Shown here piece after piece: positions 34,350-45,645 of a DNA stretch of 64,000 nucleotides. Source of the DNA: Thalassia testudinum (Eukaryota; Streptophyta; Magnoliopsida; Alismatales; Hydrocharitaceae). The notes under the pieces were generated by a model, which saw nothing but the letters and a program-made list of their open reading frames with translations, was not told where the DNA came from and made no database searches. Location of the stretch: positions 79,601,501 to 79,665,500 of the forward strand of contig JAZHRO010000013.1 of the NCBI GenBank assembly GCA_037157565.1. Reading direction: 5' to 3'. How positions within the stretch are numbered: the first letter of the stretch is position 1; each line of letters starts with the position of its first letter. Position numbers and translations under genes: made by a program.

Positions 34350-36551
34350 TTGAATTGCACACTTTCTCTCATCTCCATCTCTTCTCCTCCCCTCCCGTTT
34401 CTTCCATTTTGCATGGGCGGCGGTCCAAAACTCCACACTTGGAGGGACCACTTGATTTTGCCTCCCCAAGAAAAGACTTTTCTGCATTCTTCCTCTTCTT
34501 TTAAAATGGAAAATAAAAATTGGTCCTCTAACCCACATGCTAATTTTTCTTTCCCCTATTCTTCCACCCAGGAGCTTCTTAATCAGGCCCCTCCACCTAA
34601 TTTCTACTCTATCATGGCTCAGCTACAAGTTAAGCAACAACAGTTGCATAAGGATTTAGCAAACCTGGCCAACCAAGGGAATCCTGCCACACCTGCCCAA
34701 GCTCCACACATTCCACATCTCACCCCTTTTAACACCCGCAAGAGAGAAAATCTGCATAAATCCCATGCTGAGTATAATTGTTATTCTGAGGCTTTCTATG
34801 GTTCAACAGGGAATTATGTTTATCCCAATCATCACCCCACCCAAAATGTCCCTACCATCCAAGAGAAATTGAAAAATTCCTCTAATGGGGGGGATTATCC
34901 GACCCACTCCTGGACCAATTCGGTTCCACACCAACAACAGAACCTGTTTGGAGGGTATGGTTCAAATCAGACTTATCAATCTGGGCAATCTCAAGAAGAC
35001 ATTAATGCCCAGATGATGAAAACCTTGCAGGAGTTACAAAGAAAAACAAAGGAAACAACCCATCTTATTAACAATCTCAATGATCAAATTGGGGATATTC
35101 CGACTCAAAGACCTGCAGGACACTCACCATCCCAACCCACACCAAACTTTATTAATCACAGGAACCAACACCCAGGTGTCTACCAACATCAGAACCACAT
35201 GATTCGGCCTCCTATTAACCCAATATCACAGCACCTACCCAGTTTCTTTCAACATCAGGCCCCCCTACCTCCTCTCAGTGAACACCAAGCTGCATATGCA
35301 GAGACTATGAGGAGTGAGGAAACCACCATGGATTTAAGGCCTTCTCAATCAAATGATGAAACTGATTCTCAACCAATGCAGATTGACCCCCCTAACCTTA
35401 ATAAGGAAGAAGAAAAAGAAACCCCAAAAACACTTGATTCAAACCCTATTTCCCACTCTCAAAAACTGCAATCCAACAATCCAAAATCAGAGCCCTCTGA
35501 CCACAATTCTTTGGATTTATTTGAGCAAGTCGAGAGGAATATTCCCTTCCTAGATTCCCCCCATGCCTCTAAAGAATTTACTGCAAAAGGGCATGATCAG
35601 AATCTAGAAAGGTTGGTCCTTTCAAAGACAGCCAACTCAGTTTTTCAGAGCAAGCTGCCTTTCACAAAAAAGGATCAGGGCACATCACTTATCTCAATTG
35701 TCATAAGTGACACCATTTTTCGTGCCCCTCTCGACTTAGGTACCTCTAGTAATCTCATCCCCCCTGTCTTATTTGAGGAATTTCGATTCAGTGATTTAAA
35801 ACCTACCAAGGTTCAATTTCAATTAGAAGATCGATCTACCATTCAACCGCGGGGAGTTGTTGAGGATGGTATTATCAAGGTCCGGAATTGTCTATTTCCG
35901 GTAAATTTTCTAGTCCTTGACATAGAGGTACCCAAGGCTCTCATTAATGCCATCCTTGGAAGACCTTTTCTGATTATGGCAGCAGCTAATATCAATTCTC
36001 ATTCTGAGAAAATGAATATAAGTTGCAGTAACCAGACCTTCTCATTAGATTTATTTCAAGCTTCCAAGAGGTCCATTAATCACAAAATTTTTGAGGACAC
36101 TGATAATAAAATGGAAGCAGTATTTGAAATGTCTATGTTGATCCAATCTCATTCATCTTTGACCACTATTGATCTAGATTTTTTTGATTCTTATAATAAG
36201 GATAGTTATGTGGTCCAAGACTTTCCAGATCAACTAGGGTTTGACTTTCCCCCTTTTCATCTTCCTGAAACATCCACACTAACTTCACACACCCTACATC
36301 TCATTGACTCCATTCCCCATCCCTTTCCATTGGACCTATCACTCGACCCACCAGAATCTGGCAATTTACAAGCACTTAAACCATGGCCAGATTCGGGTCA
36401 CCTTTCCATTTCTCTATTTTATTTTGATCCCTTTATCTTTACCACTCATCTTTTTAGGGATCTTGAGGAAGACACTTTTATTGTGGACATTCAAGTGTCC
36501 AATTATTTACATGATTTTCTGTCTTCTGTGCATACCTTCATGCCCGGCTGA
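34350..36551 (+). CDS. Gag-protease protein of family C
   Basis: An intact 733-codon ORF. Residues about 55-350 are rich in Pro, Gln, Asn and His with a predicted coiled segment (MMKTLQELQRKTKET), consistent with the C-terminal part of gag. Residues about 445-570 form a retropepsin-like domain: the catalytic triplet region is PLDLGTSSNL with Asp at about residue 462, followed by PRGVVEDGIIKV, the conserved PRG-VED step of Athila/Tat proteases, and AILGRPFL near residue 535. The last ~150 residues are unrecognised. There is no zinc knuckle and no polymerase. The start is uncertain: Met at 34350, 34413 and 34506 are all in frame. An intact frame fits the identical LTRs. Confidence 0.82.
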   Translation: MNCTLSLISISSPPLPFLPFCMGGGPKLHTWRDHLILPPQEKTFLHSSSSFKMENKNWSSNPHANFSFPYSSTQELLNQAPPPNFYSIMAQLQVKQQQLHKDLANLANQGNPATPAQAPHIPHLTPFNTRKRENLHKSHAEYNCYSEAFYGSTGNYVYPNHHPTQNVPTIQEKLKNSSNGGDYPTHSWTNSVPHQQQNLFGGYGSNQTYQSGQSQEDINAQMMKTLQELQRKTKETTHLINNLNDQIGDIPTQRPAGHSPSQPTPNFINHRNQHPGVYQHQNHMIRPPINPISQHLPSFFQHQAPLPPLSEHQAAYAETMRSEETTMDLRPSQSNDETDSQPMQIDPPNLNKEEEKETPKTLDSNPISHSQKLQSNNPKSEPSDHNSLDLFEQVERNIPFLDSPHASKEFTAKGHDQNLERLVLSKTANSVFQSKLPFTKKDQGTSLISIVISDTIFRAPLDLGTSSNLIPPVLFEEFRFSDLKPTKVQFQLEDRSTIQPRGVVEDGIIKVRNCLFPVNFLVLDIEVPKALINAILGRPFLIMAAANINSHSEKMNISCSNQTFSLDLFQASKRSINHKIFEDTDNKMEAVFEMSMLIQSHSSLTTIDLDFFDSYNKDSYVVQDFPDQLGFDFPPFHLPETSTLTSHTLHLIDSIPHPFPLDLSLDPPESGNLQALKPWPDSGHLSISLFYFDPFIFTTHLFRDLEEDTFIVDIQVSNYLHDFLSSVHTFMPG

Positions 36552-37965
36552 ATGGCGTAAAAGATAGCACTGGATGGGAGGTAACCCATCATTTTTTTTC
36601 TTGCTTTTCCTTTTTCTTCTTTTTCTAGGTTTTATTCATCCTAAACCCGACCATTCTTCACTAAGGTAATTCCTTTTCCCTCCTAATGCATGAGGACATG
36701 GCATATCTTGAGCATGGGGGGGTGTTTTTAAATTTTTACGATCGATTTAGGATGTTTAAAACCTAAAAACATGCAATTTTCTTTAATTTATTTCCTGCTT
36801 GCATACCCAAAAAAAAAATAAAAAAAAAATGTTGAAAACTTTTTGAGGAAAAATTTTGAAATCAGGACTAAGGTCGAAAAATTCACTTCTGGTACAATGG
36901 GATTTAATCTTTAACAAACTAAGGATGAGGATATGGATCTGATCATTAGAATTCCAGGGTCTATTTTAGACAAGATCAGATATCTTTCTATAAAGTTCCA
37001 CCTGAACTCATGATAGTTCAGGTGACTTGATCCTATTTTGTAATATGGAAAGTATTTGACTTAGTTTTTGATTCAAAAACCTGCGGTTCTTGAGAAACTT
37101 CTTGTGTCAATTTTCACACACAAGCCAACACTTAAAAATAACTAAAAATTTGAAAAAACTCCCTTGTTTGGATTTAGTAAAAATCTGAAGCAGATCATTG
37201 GTTTGAGTTCCCACCGTCGAGAAGAAGGAAAAAACCTTCTTTGAGGACACGATGTCAACATGTTACCGCCTCGGCGCTGCTCTATATCTATATTTCATAT
37301 CTTTAGACGGAGCATTAAAGCGCATTTCAGCAGCTCAAGTGTCTTGGACGGTGCTCTACCTATAGCATCGGAGCAAGAGCTTGAGTTTGTTTGGAGCGCC
37401 CCTTGTCACCGCATCGTGTTTTGGGGTTGTGAGCTCCTGGGTGGTGTCATGGACAGTGCTATCCCGAAGTACTGGCGCCAGAGCCCCCTCGAGGAATGGT
37501 AACGGGAATGATGATACCGACACATCTGTTGTAAGACTAAGCTAAAAATAAGCATGGGGGAAAAAAAAAATAATAATAATAATAATAATAATAACACGTC
37601 CTTATAAAGGTTGGCTTTTCACAAGCACAGACACAAGGTTTTAAAGGAATTTGCAAGTTGCGAATCAGATTCACGAGCCAGAAAAATCCTAAAAACAAAC
37701 ATTTCAAGTCATCTGAATTAACAAGGGGATAATTTGTGAATTTTCTGAGGATATATTGATCCCGTTCTATCTAATGGTTGGATCCAAAAATAAATCCTGA
37801 TGTTTATTTTCAACAAATCCCGTATCTCCTGTGTTTTAATCTACCAAGGTCCCTTAATCTCTTTTTCTCCTCAAAAGTAAAAAAAAATTAGATTTCCCAA
37901 AAATTCCGTTTTCCAAAAAAATTAATGTTTTGCTAAGAGACTAGCAAAAGATAAGCATGGGGGTG
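36552..37965 (+). other. Family C 3' internal region
   Basis: The region holds GGGAGGTAACCCATC (near 36575) just after the ORF, a form seen downstream of gag in Athila-like elements. It also has GCATGGGGGGG near 36712-36723, a moderately GC-rich 80-codon frame at 37260-37502 of unknown meaning, an (AAT)n tract at 37570-37594, and the polypurine tract AGCATGGGGGTG just before the 3' LTR. Confidence 0.6.
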
Positions 37966-40029
37966 TGATAAACGCCAGTTTATCATCATTTTTATGCTTT
38001 AAAACTAACCTAGCTCTTAGGATTTTACTCTGCAAATGGGTTTTTGGGCTGCATTTAGGCATAAATTAGGATAGGCATGCATTGCATTTTTTATTGTCAT
38101 TTTAATGAGTTTTTGTGAGTGTTAGGGATGTACAGATGCACAGATCCCTAAAACCCTAGCACTCAAGAAGGCAAATGGTGAAGGAGAAGCCCAGACTAGC
38201 TGGAACTCAGCCTAATCCAGCTCACCTCAGCTTGATCCAGCTCACCTCAGCTTGATCTAGCTCACCGCAGCTGGAACCTAGCTTACTTGAACTAGGGTTA
38301 GCTCATCCTAGCTCCATTCAGCTAATCTCAGCTGGATGGCAGCTCAAGAGAGTTCACCTTAGCTCACCCTAGCTCAAGTCAGCTCAGATCCAGCTCAACT
38401 TAGCTGAGTCTAGCTCATCTCAGCTCCCACTAGTTCACAGGGAGCTCTAGTTAGCTCGGCTAAGTTGACAGGAGTTCACCCCAGCTCAGATCCAGCTACA
38501 TCCAGCTACACTCAGCTCCAACCAGCTGAAGAAGAATTCATCCCAGCTCAGGAAGCTCAAGTCCAGCTCACAGGGACTCAGCTTAGCTCAACTCAGTTGA
38601 GCTAAGCTACCTTAGCTGCCTCAACTAGCTTGATTCTCCTCGGGAGCACCAGACCCAGCTCACCTTAGCTCATTTTGGTAGAAGCTAGCTCACTTTAGCT
38701 TGGCTTAGCAACTAGCAAAGAACTAGCAAGCTAAGCCAGCTAGAGTAGCCCCATGCCAGCCTCTTCAGCAGCAGCCAGCTCCAGCTCCAGCTCCAGACTT
38801 CTTCTCCTCTGCTCTTCTCCCTGAAAACCCTAGCTCCAAATGCCTCCAACTCTACTCCCTACTAGCTAAGCTAGCTAAGCTGCTTAACTTAGCTAGTCCA
38901 CCTCCATGGCACCAAAACCTATTACCCTACTACCTAAGCTCCAGCAAAAAGACCACCTACTCCTACTTTATTTTGGTGCCAACTATCCCTTCCATCACCA
39001 CCCTACATCCACCATCAAAGCCCATCTCCACCTTCCATTTTTTCCCTCCAAAATTGCCTTCTAGAAGGTATTTTTGGAGGGAAAACCAAGGCACCTCTTC
39101 ATTTCCCTCCAAAAACACCATAACCACCCCCCTTCCCATCCTATAAATACCCTACCCTACCACCACATAATTCCCATCCTCCCTTAGTATATTTTCTACC
39201 TAAACCACCTATACCTACGGCCAAGAAGAAGGAGTAGAGAAGGAGATTAAAGGGGCACATCACCAGCCCTTTTGGTGCCTTCTTCTCCCCACTCTCTTCA
39301 ACTTGAGCCACGCCAAGGAGGAGGACTCTCCCACTTCAAGGAGGACGGCCAGGCAAAGGAGAAAAGCTTAGGGTGGACGTCCACCCCTGGAGAGAAACTT
39401 AGGGCACGCCCCCTTAGGGCTTGCCTTGGAGGTCATCACCTTGGCGGAGTATGGCAAGGAAGGAGTTGAAGGATTCTTTTCAAGCTTGGGAGCCACCAAC
39501 CTTGGAGCAAGAAGCCCTCTTCTTCACCATCTATTTAGAGGATTTGTGTTTTCTTTCTTTATTTCAATTATCTAGTAGTAGAAGCATTCCTCTACTAGGC
39601 ATTTTTGTTAAACACTTTATCAATTATCTAGTTGCCTTCTTCGCATATCTTGTTTGCATTTCTATTTGCTTATTTTCAGCATTCTTCACTTCCTCTCCCT
39701 AATTATTCTAGGCCTCCACTTGCCTAGAGTGAGCTTAGGGAGAGACTCTACTTGCCACTTTAGAGTAGTTTATTTAATTGGAAGTGTAAACACTTTTCCC
39801 GCCATCAGTTCGCATGTTGCCTTAGTTCAAAAACAAAAAAAAAATGGTATATTGAAAATTACCAAAAAGAAAGTTGAGATATATTCCAAGCAAGAGAATC
39901 AATTTTGCAACCATATTGCCTCCTTGGACGACCCTAGATACTTCCCTATCTAGGATTATAAATTTAAGAGCGAAAGCGGATTTACGCGTTAAAAAATTGC
40001 TTTTACAAATCACGCGTATTTCGCTATCA
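37966..40029 (+). repeat. Family C 3' LTR
   Basis: 2,064 bp, apparently identical to 30750-32813. Confidence 0.93.
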
Positions 40030-40034
40030 GTGTT
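40030..40034. repeat. Target-site duplication GTGTT, right copy
   Basis: It matches 30745-30749. Confidence 0.93.
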
Positions 40035-40411
40035 CAGGAACTGTCGGGGGGTAAGTAGATAAAATAGAAAGGGAAAAAGAGAGAGGGGAATGTGGAGAAG
40101 GTATTTGGCCTAACTATAGGGATGAAGGGGGACGGAGAGGCGAACAGTAGTACCTACTGTCGCCGGAGAAGATGCTGCCCAGTGGGGGAGAACGGCGGCG
40201 ACGACGGGGCTGAGGCGACGTGCACGGGTGCTGCGCGACGTGGAGGAGAGTCAGGAAGATAACTCTGCCACTGGTTTTGTGGCAGAGCGAAGAGGGAGGG
40301 GAGGGGGGCTCGCCAGAGCTTGCTGGGAATTTTGGCCGGGTAGGAGGAGATGAATTGGAGGTGGAAACTCGGCCAAATCAAGCTAAAGATGAGCGGCCGG
40401 AGGTGTGGGTT

Positions 40412-40419
40412 CTTATATA
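40412..40419 (-). promoter_or_regulatory. TATA box of the family A-related solo LTR
   Basis: TATATAAG on the minus strand, at a position comparable to the TATA boxes of the family A LTRs. The GTGTT insertion split this LTR between its promoter and its U5. Confidence 0.5.
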
Positions 40420-40768
40420 GGTACTGGGCCAGTCGTTCCTTCCTAGATTGCATATGAACCTTGTTGAATTAAGCGGGTCTGTTTTAGGGTTACCACATGT
40501 CATTTACTTCCTAGATTGCACATGAACCCATTTCTGATTGACTCAACCCACTTTTTATCTCATTTAGACCTTTTGACCTGTGTTTTTCCTCTGAGAAATC
40601 TCATTTATGTACTACAATGGTAAAATTACAGTTTTAACCTTTAATTCATGTTTTCTTCTCAGAGCACTTATTCCTTCAGTTAAGCCTTCTTCTAGGTTAT
40701 GTAGGAGCTTTTATCTTCTTTATTGGGTCAAAATGGGCTAGTTATGGCTCATGATGAGGCTCTCATCA

Positions 40769-40773
40769 TCGCG
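40769..40773. repeat. Target-site duplication TCGCG, right copy
   Basis: It matches 29343-29347. Confidence 0.93.
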
Positions 40774-42306
40774 TCTCAAATCATGGTACATCTTTGTGTT
40801 TCCGGGATGTATGGTGAACCTGGAATCGTGTGCCTCAGTCAAGAGCTTTCTCAACAGCTCCTCGTCCCTGGGAACGCACAAACATCCCCTCATGCATAGT
40901 ACCTGGTCTTTAAAAGAGAGGTCCCCAGGGTCTCCTGATAGTACCCTGTCATGTAATGACCGCAAGTATGGGTCGGCCATCTGTCCAGTGATGATGCGGT
41001 CTATCAGCTCCGGCCTCGTCTTTCATGTCACAGTCACTGCCCCACAGTGCCCCAGTAACTCTAGGGGTCGCCAACTGCCCATCTCCTCCAAGAGGCTCCA
41101 ACTCTATGCCTGCAAACTGGCCAAGTGTGCGAGCGCCTTCTGGCTCAAGGCGTCAGCCACCACGTTGGCCTTTCCCGGGTGGTAGGAAATGCTGCAGTCA
41201 TAGTCCTTCAGGAGCTCCAACCAACGTCTCTGTCTCATGTTGAGCTCCTTCTGATCAAACAAGTTTCTGAGGCTCTTATGATCTATGAAAATCTCAAAGG
41301 TCTCACCATACAAGCAGTGCCTCCAAGTCTTCAGTGCGAAGACGACAGCTGCCAGCTCCAGGTCATGGGTGGGGTAGCTATGCTTATGGGGCTTCAGTTG
41401 TCACGAAGCGTAAGCGACAACGTGACCCCTCTGCATGAGCACACCCCCTAACCCCTGCAAAGAGGCGTCTGTGTACACAATGAACCTACCACTACTGTCT
41501 GGGATGGTGAGCACGGGAGACGAAGTCAGCCTCTCCTTCAGCTCCTAAAAACATGCCTCACAAGCATCTGTCCAAGTAAAGGGCACGTCCTTCCAGGTCA
41601 GCTGTGTCATAGGACGTGCAATCTGTGAGAAGCCCTCGATAAATCGACTGTAGTAGCCTGCCAGTCCCAAGAAACTGCAGATCTCAGTAACAGTACGCGG
41701 TCTCTCCCACCTGAGCACTGTCTCAACCTTGGCTGGGACCACCTCCAAGCCATCCCCTAAGATCACATGGCCCAAGAAGGTCACCTCCCTCAACCAGAAC
41801 TCGCACTTGCTGTATTTGGCGTACAGCCTACGTCGTCTCAATGTGTCCAAAACCAACCACAAGTGCTGTCCGTGCTGCGTCTAATCTCGAGAATAGATGA
41901 GCACATCATCAATGAATACCACCACGAACTTGTCCAAGTATGGTCTGAATACCCGGTTCATCAAGTCCATGAAGGCAGCGGGGGCATTGATCAGCCCAAA
42001 CGGCAGGACCAAAAACTCGCAGTGTCCATACCGGGTGTGGAAAGCTGTCTTGGAGACGTCTACCCCCTTGATCCTCAACTGGTGGTATCCAGACCTCAAG
42101 TCTATCTTGGAGAATACCGTGGCACCTCGCAGCTGGTCAAACAAGTCATCAATCCACGACAGTGGATACCTGTTCTTGATGGTAACCTTATGCAGCTGTT
42201 TGTAGTCCACACAAAGGCGTAGGGTACCATCTTTCTTCTTTACGAACAATACCGGGGCTCCCCACGGAGACGCACTGAGCCTCACAAAGCCATTCTCCAG
42301 AAGGTC
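40774..42306 (-). pseudogene. Chromovirus reverse transcriptase, RNase H and integrase N-terminus
   Basis: One minus-strand frame. Reverse transcriptase motifs are [56 protein letters not shown] and the catalytic [11 protein letters not shown] (FIDD). The thumb and connection have FLGHVI and [12 protein letters not shown]. RNase H has [17 protein letters not shown] and DHKSLRNLF, and ends [14 protein letters not shown]. The integrase start has EAHDSRFTIHPGNTKMYHDLRR (two His of HHCC, shown here as its ends). Stops fall at about 42307, 41881, 41545, 41398 and 41104, with no frameshift. The frame resumes exactly at 29342. Confidence 0.9.
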
Positions 42307-43155
42307 CTACAACTGAGACTTGAGCTCTCGCAGCTCAAGTGGTGCCATCATGTATGGTGCTGTAGAAATGGGGCTGGTCCCCAATACCAGTGAGATCTCA
42401 AACTCAATCTCACGCTCGAGCGGTAGTCCTGGCAACTCATCTGGGAACACATCGGGGTACTCTTTGACCACCGGGATACTCTGAAAGTCTGCCACAGGGC
42501 TAGGCTCCACCACCACACAAGCTAGGAAGCCCTCAAACCCCTGGCCCAAAAGTCTCGCCGCCTGAAGTGCAGAAATGCACCTGAAGCCTCTATCCACTGG
42601 CTTCCCATGGAACTCGAAAGAAGGCAACTCCGGTATGGAGAAGACGATCTTCCTCTCAAAGCAGTCCACCAAGGCATGGTAAGCGGACAGCCAGTCCATT
42701 CCCAGAATCACGCCAAAGTCCTCCATCTGTATCACGATCAGGTCAGCAGGAAGGTTGTGTCCCCCAACATTGACCTCACAACCCGTGCACACCTCCTCAG
42801 CTATAAACAGCTGACCACCCGGACCTCTGACCGCCCTCCACCACCTATGTGCCGCGCTCTCTAGCTGGTACGTGGCAAAGGCCACGCGGCACTCCACAGG
42901 GGGGCGAAGGGTGTCAAATAACTTCTCGATCTGCTCGAGCCAATCCTCTGCCTCGGTCGAGTCCTCATCCCCCTTGAAAGAGGGGGGCTTCAGCTTCCGG
43001 AACTGTCCGAAAAGCTCGTAGTGGCGCTGAAGGGGAGACACTGGTACACCTCCCGGTAAAGAGGCCTCATGCTCAAAAGTGCCGGAGGAAGGTGGGGGCA
43101 GTGGAGGCCCACCCCCTCTCCCACGTCCGGTGCCGTGTCCGTCTCGTTGTCCCAC
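42307..43155 (-). pseudogene. Chromovirus gag fused to protease by internal deletion
   Basis: Gag is recognised by PPSFKGDEDSTEAEDWL, the IEKLFDTL segment and ESAAHRWW, all typical of the retrotransposon gag domain. Soon after WWRAVRGPGG the frame passes straight into the protease C-terminal part (VILGMDWLSAYHALVDC). The gag C-terminus, zinc knuckle and protease active-site Asp are absent, so a deletion of several hundred codons joined the two parts in frame. Downstream is the spacer to reverse transcriptase (PVVKEYPDVFPDELPGLP). Confidence 0.82.
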
Positions 43156-43321
43156 AGAGGACTCCCCGTCCGCTGCCCCAGGGAGAGGCGCTCGTGGCGG
43201 CGGGTGGAGCTCCTCTCACACGATATCTCGTATCAGCTGGGCGAGGTCCTGGGCTTGAATGCCCGAGAGCAGTGGCTAGTCCACTGAGGCGTCGGTCTCA
43301 ACACGCCTGCCCCTCCGACCT

Positions 43322-45106
43322 ACACTAGTAGCTCTCCTCGGTACTGTGTACGCGAGGGCCACAAAGTCGGTACAAAGTGTCAAGTCCTAACCCCGGGTCC
43401 CAAACCTAGGGCGACTAGCTCCACTCTACACTAAACAGGGGGACAGTCGCTCTCCTTGGTACTCCGTACTCAAGGGCCAGCTCACTTCCCCATTCACATT
43501 TCCAGTTCCATTCTTTTTATTTCCAGGAGCTCTACCCCTAATTCCCCGTAGGGTTCATGCTTATGTTTCTCAGGCCAAGCCATACTATGTTTCATCATTT
43601 CAGGTTTATTCGCAGATAGCACATGTTTCCAACATCCAATCTTTCTTTCCCAATTTATATACAGGCAGCTAGTATTTATTTGCAAACAACAGGAATTACA
43701 TGTAACAGTACTCTACATTTCACAGGCAGCTGTTATCCAAATACAGGCAATTATTATTATTCTATCTACTCATCCAAGACTGCAATTCAGGCATTTAATA
43801 CAATCGTTCCAGAGTTTCTAGTCTTAGGATTCATGCCATACCCTAGGATCTATCATTCAATCTAGTTTTCAGGTCCTAGGATTCATGCCATATCTTAGGA
43901 TCTATCATTTATTTCAGATATGCATTAATGTTTGTAATTAACTAAGGGAAGTCACTTTACCTGCAAAACCGGGAGTAATGGGGGCGTGATCGGCAAGTCC
44001 ACGTGCCTCTGCAACCCCCAAATCCACAACAGAACGAGGTCCTGACACAAGGATCAATCACAAGGAACCACTCAGAACAGGATAAAAGTATTCCAAACAA
44101 GTAGAAGAACTTATTCTGAGAAGAACAAAATTTTAAACGCGGAAATCGATCCTCGAACGGACCCTAAACGTATCAAAAATGACAACTCTGACTCAAATCG
44201 GACGTCTGGAACACCTTCAAGACATCTTAAAAGGGGTCCAGATCCATATCTCGCTCTACGCTGCTCCTAAGACGTCCAGGGGTCCTGTTGAACCGTCTAG
44301 ACCAAGTTCCAGACATTCGACCACCTATCTGGACGTCTGGAGACGCTCTCCGTCGTCTGGTGACTCACCCAGACATCTGAATCGCATGGGAGGGTGTGTC
44401 CCGCGCCTTCCCGAAGAGAAACTTGCACGCGCACGCAAAACTCCCTCAGCAAGGCATGCGACAGAGCTTCAGTGGAACGGCCTGCATGGCCGTATCGGCA
44501 AAAAGGAAGATATAGGCACAGTACGTACCTATCAGTCGTCTGGAGCTTCTTCCAGATATCGTCCGCGTCATCTGGATGTAGGTCCAGACGTTTGATTCTG
44601 GGAAAAATCCCAGAATCAGAAGCTCCTTCATCTTCTTCCCGCTGTGCATGACCGTGCCATGCTCGTCCGCCTGCTGCCCGAGCTGCAGCAGCACCGGGGA
44701 AACCTCCCCAGCACAACGCTCCTCCGCGCACACGCCGGCCGGCCTCGAGCTGCTCCGGCAAGCTCTCTTTCTCACGGCTCGCGCGCTCTCTCCTCTTCCC
44801 TCTCGCTGCACCTCTCCTCTCTGCCACTGCACCCGGCAGCAGCTGCGGCTCGCTCTCACTCTCGCTCTCGCGCTGGAGGAAGGAGAAGACGGGTGTGGTG
44901 GTGAACGAGGGAGAGGGGAGAGGAGTATTTGTAGGTGAGGGGAGAGAAAGAGAAGAGGGCGGCAGGGTTTCAGTCTGCGCGCGGCACGTGCGCAGACTCA
45001 CGATCGTGTACACGCAAAAGTTAATTTCCAGATGCCTAGGAAGGCATCCAAACGTCTGGACCAACTCCCAGAATCTAAAAGTATTTTGATGCCTCGAGTC
45101 TTAACA
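43322..45106 (-). repeat. Chromovirus 5' LTR, truncated
   Basis: Homologous to about 23600-28040 of the left LTR without its insertion. The inner ~950 bases, the primer-binding site and the start of gag are missing. The long minus-strand ORF of 255 codons at 44297-45064 is a GC-rich LTR frame and is not called as a gene. Confidence 0.78.
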
Positions 45107-45111
45107 TTTTG
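45107..45111. repeat. Target-site duplication of chromovirus, right copy (TTTTG)
   Basis: A degraded counterpart of 22642-22646. The same TTTTG is found at 53987-53991 in the duplicated block. Confidence 0.5.
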
Positions 45112-45589
45112 CGACCCAATCAACTCAAACAATTGGCTTGTTGCACCACTTAATTAGACACACAAGTGATTACCTAATCTGATTTCTACTCAATTATGTG
45201 TTTGGATGTGTGTACCGACTCCAAAGATCGATTTACCGGTTGAGTTTGAAAATCAGATGAGGTTGTGTACCTCTATGAGATTTTTTTTTATTTTTCTTTT
45301 TTTAATGTGGAGGTTGGGGCAGGTGTGGGTGTCAAACAACAAACAATCTAACCTTAGAGTTTATAAGAACACCTAGGTTGATTGATGTTTGTGTTATTAT
45401 GTGGTGAAATGAAATCTAATGGGTGGGAACTGGGGGATAACTCACAGAACCTTCCACAGCACTTTACTCCAATCTACCACTTTTGCTTGTCTCTAAAGAG
45501 TACCTGCAATCACAATAAGAAAGAAGAGAAGTGAGGTAAATGATTCGTAAGTTATAAAAATGCGAAGAAAAAAATCAAAGAGTGTCGCC
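45112..45589 (-). other. Family B leader, right part
   Basis: Non-coding leader matching the reverse complement of 56056-56530. Confidence 0.65.
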
Positions 45590-45645
45590 TCCCCGGCAAT
45601 GGTGCCAAAATGTTGAATCCCCGGCAATGGCACCAAAATGTTGAA
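45590..45645 (-). promoter_or_regulatory. Duplicated primer-binding site of family B
   Basis: A 28-bp tandem duplication (45590-45617 and 45618-45645) covers the primer site and the first 7 bases of the LTR. On the minus strand the two sites read TGGTGCCATTGCCGGGGA (next to the LTR) and TGGCACCATTGCCGGGGA. Both differ slightly from the tRNA-Asp match. Confidence 0.7.

Larger units (their letters stand above)
30750..40029 (+). mobile_element. Family C gag-protease LTR retrotransposon, complete and young
   Basis: A complete 9,280-bp element with two 2,064-bp LTRs, a perfect TSD, a tRNA-Asp primer site, a 733-codon gag-protease ORF and a polypurine tract. No difference between the LTRs was found by reading them side by side, so the insertion is very recent. 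There is no reverse transcriptase, RNase H or integrase. The protease region resembles Athila/Tat-class Ty3-gypsy. The layout is that of non-autonomous gag-bearing elements (TR-GAG type). It is the youngest layer of the nest. Confidence 0.92.
29348..40768 (-). mobile_element. Family A-related solo LTR, interrupted by family C
   Basis: The solo LTR is 29348-30749 plus 40035-40768, about 2,136 bp net. It begins TGTTGTCAAC and ends CTCTCATCA, with a perfect TSD inside the chromovirus integrase. It shares with family A LTRs the CGTTGTAGTATAG stretch, the GAGGTCGAAC-CAGGGA block, a CT-rich zone, and the GTTATGGCTCATGATGAG end. It is clearly divergent elsewhere, so it represents a related subfamily. 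There is no internal sequence. Confidence 0.88.
22647..45106 (-). mobile_element. Tekay/Del-like chromovirus (Ty3-gypsy), degenerate
   Basis: A Ty3-gypsy element on the minus strand, about 8.4 kb without its own insertions. In coding order it has gag, protease, reverse transcriptase, RNase H, integrase and a C-terminal chromodomain-like tail. The coding region stays in one frame across both halves once the solo LTR at 29348-40768 is removed, but it is broken by about nine stops. The 5' LTR is truncated at its inner end, and the primer site and gag start are missing. Confidence 0.85.

Noticed and set aside
37260..37502. 80-codon ORF as a gene
   Set aside because: It is short, lies inside the 3' internal region of family C, has no motif, and an alternative frame is equally open.
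44297..45064. 255-codon minus-strand ORF
   Set aside because: It lies wholly in the truncated chromovirus LTR, is GC-rich with no motif, and the homologous LTRs break the frame.
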